From assembly GCA_030737875.1 (NCBI GenBank), contig CM060922.1, forward strand, positions 761,991,603 through 762,055,602: a stretch of 64,000 nucleotides of DNA, given 5' to 3'. The stretch's first letter is position 1; every line of letters starts with the position of its first letter. The position numbers and the translations under genes are program-made. This DNA is from Allium sativum. Taxonomy: Eukaryota; Streptophyta; Magnoliopsida; Asparagales; Amaryllidaceae. Positions 58,032-64,000 of this stretch are shown here, piece after piece. Below the pieces are notes generated by a model. The model was not told where the DNA came from. It saw nothing but the letters and a program-made list of their open reading frames with translations, and ran no database searches.

Positions 58032-60049
58032 ACTATCGGAAAATTTTGAAATTCAATTCAGTTGATAAAAAATCCATAGAAAATGCATCAAATGCTCAAC
58101 TTCTCAAATCATTGATCAGAAGTTTAAAATTAAATTCAATATATGACAGACTATTAGTAAATCAATCCGAAATTAACAACATCTCACGGGAAAGTAGTAA
58201 TATCCAGCAAATAATAAAGACCATATTCAAAGGCAACTAAGATTGGAACAAACACTAAATTTGTAGACATGATTTCATGATAGATCCTATTTTGTTGCAG
58301 TGCCTACCTTCTAACATGAACACATCAGTGTGTGCATTCCCATAGAAAAATCAAAATTTGGCATATAGATCCTTACTACATCTCAAAACCGTGCATGTGA
58401 TGCTTATTAGATGATTTTATTATGTGATTTTTATTAGATGTAGAGTAGATTTTAATTTTGGATTAAAAAAGGAATGTTCCACACAACAATCTGAGTAAAA
58501 GAAGTGAAAATGAAAACTACATAAAGTTGGGAATCTTAGGATCCAAGCACTTCAAAGTCTTCATTCTGCTCTAAAATCTGGAACGATGTTGACAAGTGGG
58601 TAAATGTGGGGAGATCGTTGAAATTAAAGGAATTGGAAGGAAAGTTAGCATTGTTTGGGATTTAACTATTTGAGGTGGATGATTAATAGCTGTTAAATAT
58701 CTTTACTTCTATTAAATAACCTTGTCAATACATAAATATACAATATTTCAGTAACAAATAACTTAAATGTGTATAGCAGTTTAAACTAAGTAAAAGAATA
58801 AGATAACACTTATCCATAAAAGTGAACAAACACTAAAATAACATATCGATAACTACATACACATAAACAGGAACTTTTAGGCACATAAACAAATAAATGA
58901 ACTCAAACAAATGCACGCAGTTCTACACACACACACAAACACACACACACATATATACACATACATATATATACATATATATATATATATATATCACTTA
59001 AATGCTCTCACACAGTCATGCAAAACAAGTATGTGTCAAGCTGATGTAAATACTGGTACACAAATTGTAAATACGACTGAGGTGCATGCGAATGTAAGAG
59101 AATAGTTGTTGGGCACACACGTTGGAAAAGAATATAACACATGTAACTATACTGCCACTCACACCATGCAGACTGTATAATCATTCACATAAAATACATG
59201 GCTACACACTATGCTTATATATAAATATATACTTATACCCTCATACATAAAGCATTTACACAAGCAAGTCTAACACAGGGAAGGGGACACAACATACATT
59301 AAGACTTGCTGAATATAATGAATTATATTCCTCATAGCAAGCATATACAAATAAATTAGGGTTCCCACAGATTACAACATAAATTTATAAGTGGTAAATT
59401 TAAAAAAGGGTAGTATAAGGTATTAGTATAATCAATCACAATAGCATTGACATTTAGAAATAAAAATAAAAATAAACCGAAATCACCAACCAAAGCTTGT
59501 ACTACTTCAGTCGGCAAGAAGATGATTGTAACAATTTAATTATCAAAATAAAGTAAGCCATAGAAAGGTGAATGTGAACTTTTAAACCAATTAGTATAGT
59601 ACTACTGTTATGGTGTAATATATTATTATTTCCATTTCAAGAAAGGAAAACTGAAAATGCACTAAACAACATATACATCAATAGAAAGGCTTAGAGGACA
59701 TGCAAACAGTAATAATGGCTTGTCTATTTAACATTAGTCTTGTGTTGAAACATTCATTTTGGCTCATAGTGCATTGCCATTCTAATTATTGGGCTCAGGA
59801 CTAGCATCATCCACTCTTTTTTATTGTAATTTCTAAAATGCGTTGGCAATAAAAGCAAGATAGTACAAACTGATAGTCAAGTTTGAATTTAAACACGACA
59901 TCCAATATGGCAATAGATTTATGCTTATGCAATCATAAAAAGACAAATATAGCTATGATAATTTCCCTAATTTACAATATTATTTCAGCAAAAAAAGGCA
60001 ATATCAAACTATCCTTCAAATCAGAATATTACCCCAAATCAAGCTTCCT
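58032..60049. other. non-coding AT-rich stretch with microsatellites
   Basis: No supportable gene. The frame 58046-58240 has no domain that I recognise, and 58911-59105 is a microsatellite frame. The (AC)n/(AT)n repeat lies at about 58925-58994. Confidence 0.45.
58925..58994. repeat. (AC)n to (AT)n microsatellite
   Basis: An AC-rich run passes through mixed ATAC units into (AT)n. Confidence 0.9.
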
Positions 60050-60121
60050 GAATCAGCTTGGTTTCAAAATTCGGCTTGAATCGGCTTGGTTTCAAAATTC
60101 GGCTTGAATCGGCTTGGTTTC
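60050..60121. repeat. 28-bp tandem repeat, 2.6 copies
   Basis: Units start at 60050, 60078 and 60106, with the pattern GAATCGGCTTGGTTTC then AAAATTCGGCTT. The following 100 bp keep related GCTTC/TCGGCTT words, so the array may once have been longer. Confidence 0.9.
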
Positions 60122-60535
60122 AGCTTCTGAATCGGCTTCGATGAAAAGAGAATCGATGATGTTCGAATTAGGGCTTTAGCTTCAATGAGAGGAGATTCGC
60201 AGAGGCTTTTAGCTTAGCGTCGGCATCGCAGAGGAGATTCAACGGCGGCTTTAGCTTCGATTTGAGAGTGAAGAGAAATTTGATGTTCACGGCTTTGGCT
60301 CTGATTTGGATACGGTCGATGTTGGATGCGTTTTTGAAAATAGGAAGTAAAGGAACATAACGAGAACGTTTTTTCTCGTGACTCGTGAGCTCAAGGGACG
60401 GAGGGAAACCAAAAATTTTGGCGCAATGTTTTGGCTAGGGCTAAAATATAACACGCAACGCAAGCAGACTATTATTTATCTATATGGACTTTAAACCAGA
60501 TTTTATAGAAAATTTTAAAATTAGGATATGAAGTA

Positions 60536-60672
60536 GGGAAATTGTATTTGTATCCATATATTCTATTAGTTAATCCACCATATATTTTAGAATTTCTACC
60601 TATTTTTATGATGTTGATAATTAATTAAATTTGATTAGTTCATCCACGGTACTTATCTTATCTTCTCGCGGT
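60536..60672 (+). repeat. left terminal inverted repeat
   Basis: Pairs with about 63510-63653. The best part contains TTGATAATTAATTAAATTTG and ends CTTCTCGCGGTT. Confidence 0.75.
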
Positions 60673-60943
60673 TTCCTTTATTTCCTCGTCATCCACTTTT
60701 ACGAATTGTCGATAATTGCATCAAGTATTATCTTTAATCACGTATTACTTCCTCTTATACATCTGTAGCTCGATGGGACAAAAAGATCGAATGCTTCAAA
60801 CGCCAGAAAGTTGCGGAAGCTAAACTGCAAGAAATAAAAGAAAAGAAGGAGAGAATAAAAAAAAGGTGAGAGCTGAAGCGTTGTCTTCTCCTGTAAAGGA
60901 TGACGAGGATGATGAATTAAATGATGCGGAGAAAGAAGAAAGA

Positions 60944-61031
60944 GTTTTGCCTTGCGGTTACTTTATGCATTTGGCTTGTTTCCAGGCTTATACAAGTAGT
61001 CACTACACATGTCCAATATGCTGCAAACACA
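60944..61031 (+). pseudogene. captured RING fragment of a BRUTUS/HRZ-like E3 ligase
   Basis: The frame reads VLPCGYFMHLACFQAYTSSH and then YTCPICCKH. This is the C-terminal half of the RING-type zinc-binding domain of the plant hemerythrin/CHY/RING E3 ligases (BRUTUS, HRZ), which sense iron and target iron-deficiency transcription factors. The Cys-x-x-Cys and His-x-x-x-Cys ligands are present, although the usual His after CG is Tyr. An acidic stretch upstream (DDEDDELNDAEKEE) is in frame but not from this family, so the capture junction lies near 60940. Confidence 0.75.
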
Positions 61032-62442
61032 GTCGGCCCTAGCCCAGTGCAAACAGGGCTTCGGCACAGGACAACATCCACCCTAGGGCATAAAAATTCC
61101 TCGAAAAAGCGTACAACGAAAAAAAATGAAGGCTGCTGAAACGCGAAATTCGACGGTGCACGCGTGGGAGAAGGAAGCGTAGAAACCAGGGTGAGCGAGA
61201 AGAAGAACGCAAGAGGCAACAAGACACACGGGAGCCAGTTTGACATCTCAGATCTGATGTTTGAAATAGGTTTTCCTAATTTCTAAATTATCCTATTTAG
61301 TTTAATTTTTGGTCCAAACTAGAGACCATTTAGGTAGGAATTAAGATTTAGTGAGAATCTCTTGATATGGGTGATCGTTACTGTTGATCTAGAAGTTTTT
61401 TTTAATTTATATAATCCTTTATACGTGCTTTCAGATTGTCCTGTTTTCAGTTGTCATTTGGGCTTCACTTTCCATCACCCCAGCCAGTTTTCTCTTCAAA
61501 TAATGCCACAACTTTTGCTGTAAAGCCAAAACGAAAATCGTTTATTTTGTTTTCAGTTGCACTTATTTTTATTTGTACAACTGATGTATACTTTGTTGTT
61601 TGTTTGTAAGACCCAAAAAAAAAAAAGTGGTAAGCTGGATGATGAAACACAACTAACAGCTTGCACCAAGGAACGTATTAAATATAAGGAATATCCTGAA
61701 TCCCACCAATATTCTCGAAGGAATTTGCCCGGTGAAGTCCGTGAATCCAGTGTGTTAAAGAATTATCATTGCTGGAACATCAAGTTGAAGTTACTTTATC
61801 ATAGGGTCGACAAAATCGGTATAATATTTAATTTAAATGAATAATGTCTCTTGTACTGACTAGTTAGATGGAAGCATTTCATATGGAGTAAATTATTTAT
61901 TCTTTAGTGATATAAAAGTTCAATATATACTGTTTTCTTTGGTGATATATTAGTTAAATGGAAGCATTTCAATATCTTATTTAGTGTTTTCTTTGGTTTG
62001 AAATAGGAGGGTCGCTTAACAAGTATTTTTCAAAAATGACAGATTTGATTGATAATACATACCATTCTTGAGATTCTGAACATGGAATTCCGAGGTAGAA
62101 AATGAGACAGCGGTGATTGAAGGAATTAATGATATAGTAGATATATGGAGTGCTAGCCTTCTAGTTGTACAAAGTAAATGTTGATTTCTAATAATTGAAA
62201 TAGTTCAAGTTTTGTATGTAAAATTTCTTTATATTTACACTTATTAGTTATGATTTTTTGCATTATAACCACGTTATTTTTATTTATAATGCATACATTA
62301 TCAAATCATAATTGCAGTATTGAATTTTCTAATATTAATTCCTTACAATATGAATATTATTTAGTATCGTTGTCATTTTTTTTTTGGCATTATTTAGTAT
62401 ATCGCACCGGGCATAATAAGTCTCAGGACCGGCTCTGGCTAC

Positions 62443-62541
62443 AAATCCATGGGAGATATGACTGTATTTTTTGGCACATTAGATGCTTTACTGGCTGTTG
62501 AAGAGCTTCCAGAAGAATACAGGGATAAATGCCAGGATATA
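62443..62541 (+). pseudogene. second captured fragment of the same BRUTUS/HRZ-like gene
   Basis: The frame reads KSMGDMTVFFGTLDALLAVE then ELPEEYRDKCQDIL. This is the segment that directly follows the RING in BRUTUS/HRZ proteins and leads to the zinc ribbon. It ends where the family's next Cys residues should begin. The two fragments are adjacent in the protein but 1.4 kb apart here. Either an intron is retained between them or other sequence was inserted. No complete frame remains. Confidence 0.75.
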
Positions 62542-63509
62542 CTGACAAAAATATGGCCTATGCGGATTGTACAATACAAGAGTTATTAAGACAGAAGCAC
62601 CCGACTTAATGAGTTAGCCTAGGTTTTTTTTTGGTCAATGGAATTTCTGACGCTTATATGCATTGATCTAAATTGCGAATAGTGGTTTAGAACCATTTTC
62701 AGCTAAACAAAAGTAAGTCATATATTCAGTAAGACTGGCTATATGCAAAAGCAGCCTTGCATTTTAAAAGCTATAAATGAACATCGTTTTTTTTTACAAA
62801 AGAACGTTCCCGCTTAATAAAGTAATCTCTGAAATGAACTCCTTTACATAATTATATGTGATCTGCTATCCATTTACAAATGAAAATTAAAATCACAAAG
62901 AACTGAGTTTGGCTATGCACAATAATCCAATATATAAACTAACATGACTTATTCTCAACAAAAATGATCATAAGCTATAACAGACATGAAAATCAATTAA
63001 AAACATCCAATTAAATATGTAAGTGAAGAATACAACAAATTTATTGAACCTGATATAAAGAATAAATGTGTATCAAATAGCAAGAGGGCATACAAAAAGT
63101 AGGTGGTACTTGAATAGAAATAGATTAAATAAATAGTTAAATGTGTAAACCAAATGAAAAAGGATGCAAAATTCAAAATATAAATCATACATTTAGTTTA
63201 CTAAGGTAAATTAGAAGCCTAAAATGAAATTACAAACCTCGCATGGTGAGCATTCACTAATGAACTACGAAGCAGGCTCGATGCAGGAGTAAAGACCCAA
63301 AAATAGCATCTACCCTCGGCAAACGAATGTAAGTCCAACCATGTACTATTCAGACCATACAAAATTGAAGAAGGCATCGACAGAGTAAGGGATGGGCTAG
63401 AGAGATGACACAAGTTATACGATTCAATGATGGAATTGAAATGAGGGGTAGTGTTATAAGTATCGTAAGTGTGAGTGAACTGAATTGTATGGTGCATGGA
63501 AACAGAAGA

Positions 63510-63653
63510 GAACCGCGAGAAGATGAGATAAGCATTGTGGATGAACTAATCAAATTTAATTAATTATCAACACCATAAAAATAGGTAAGTATCCTTAAAT
63601 CTAGGGTGGATTTACTAATAGAACGTGTGGATGTACATAAAATTATACAATTT
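63510..63653 (-). repeat. right terminal inverted repeat
   Basis: Reverse-complement partner of the left TIR. The segment 63537-63585 matches with one mismatch, and the outermost shared word is TACAATTT (63646-63653). Confidence 0.75.
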
Positions 63654-64000
63654 AAATTAATCTATTAAATGAACTTTTCCAATATTTTAAACTTTAGAAA
63701 TTTTATGTCAAACAATAATTGGTTTTATAAACTTTATGATTTATTTCAAATTTATTCAAGATGATTTCAATTTTTTTAATTTTTTCGAAATATAAAATAT
63801 AATTATCAACTATAATTATAAAGTATAAGCCTCAACTATAATTATCAACTGTAATTATTAAATACAATTATTTAAATATAATTATTGAATACTAGATATC
63901 ATTTCGTAAGTATTAAATTTTATTATTAATTATCAAAATAATTATTATAGTAAGATGGTATTTTCATTCCTTGTAAATCTGTTGGAATTCTGCTGCAAAA
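63654..64000. other. AT-rich edge without features
   Basis: Very AT-rich, with loose repeats of the type TATAATTATCAACTATAATTA near 63798-63890. No gene is visible. Confidence 0.5.

Larger units (their letters stand above)
60536..63653. mobile_element. TIR element with captured gene pieces (Pack-MULE-like)
   Basis: About 135 bp of inverted repeat bounds this 3.1-kb segment (left about 60536-60672, right about 63510-63653). The core of 49 bp (60599-60647 against 63537-63585) has one mismatch; outer parts are diverged. Long TIRs around non-transposase coding fragments are the Pack-MULE pattern. The interior carries two pieces of a BRUTUS/HRZ-like gene plus at least two unidentified coding-like stretches (about 60780-60870, and 61615-61840 with CTKERIKYKEYPESHQYSRR). 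I cannot see a clean 9-bp duplication, so membership of the Mutator superfamily is inferred. Confidence 0.6.

Noticed and set aside
58911..59105. Frame with HTHTNTHTHIYTYIYIH-type residues
   Set aside because: Translated microsatellite, not a gene.
1..64000. CRISPR arrays, tRNA or rRNA genes, telomere repeats, organelle insertions
   Set aside because: None seen. The regular spaced repeats are LTR subrepeats or microsatellites, and matches to tRNA are only primer-binding sites.

Overview
The window is repeat-dense plant nuclear DNA, probably from a eudicot. The evidence is Ty1/copia and Ty3/gypsy LTR retrotransposons primed by initiator Met-tRNA, an L1-type plant LINE with a DUF4283-like ORF1, a Helitron, CACTA-type ends, and a captured fragment resembling the plant iron-sensing E3 ligase BRUTUS/HRZ. 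I found no intact host gene, rRNA, tRNA or CRISPR array. Almost every coding region carries in-frame stops or frameshifts.

Region 1 (about 1-35.9 kb) is one nested stack. The oldest layer is a plus-strand LINE, now in three pieces (537-1330, 25482-29677, 35578-about 35913). Its ORF1 was split by a Sirevirus-like copia element (element A, minus strand, 1331-25481). A second copia element (element B, minus strand, 29678-35577, 5-bp duplication GAAAA) landed in the last codons of LINE ORF2. Element A was itself hit twice. A Tekay/Del-like chromodomain gypsy (element C, minus strand, 6116-15886, duplication TTTTT) sits between its reverse transcriptase and RNase H parts. A Helitron (20200-24725, minus strand, inserted exactly between A and T) sits in its 5' LTR. 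With the insertions removed, A is about 9.85 kb: LTR, gag, pol, two extra ORFs, a polypurine-tract cluster, LTR.

Region 2 (35.9-39.6 kb) is AT-rich with no supportable gene. Region 3 (39.6-46.8 kb) has a decayed plus-strand copia (element E: LTR plus gag remnant). It is cut by a gypsy-type 5' LTR of about 3.6 kb (element D) with a primer-binding site, a long leader and a short ORF that resembles the second extra ORF of element A. D is cut in turn by a CACTA-type terminus at 46772.

Region 4 (46.8-60.5 kb) is mostly non-coding. It is dominated by a 6.6-kb solo-LTR candidate (element F, 49747-56331, duplication ATATT), which holds a smaller solo-LTR candidate (55042-55549) and a perfect 19-bp-arm palindrome. 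Region 5 (60.5-63.7 kb) is a terminal-inverted-repeat element of Pack-MULE type carrying two pieces of a BRUTUS/HRZ-like RING gene.

The points most worth following up are the extra Sirevirus ORFs with their CAGACGTCTG palindrome clusters, the related domain found in element D, the captured BRUTUS fragment, the very long solo LTR, and the reconstructable insertion order.
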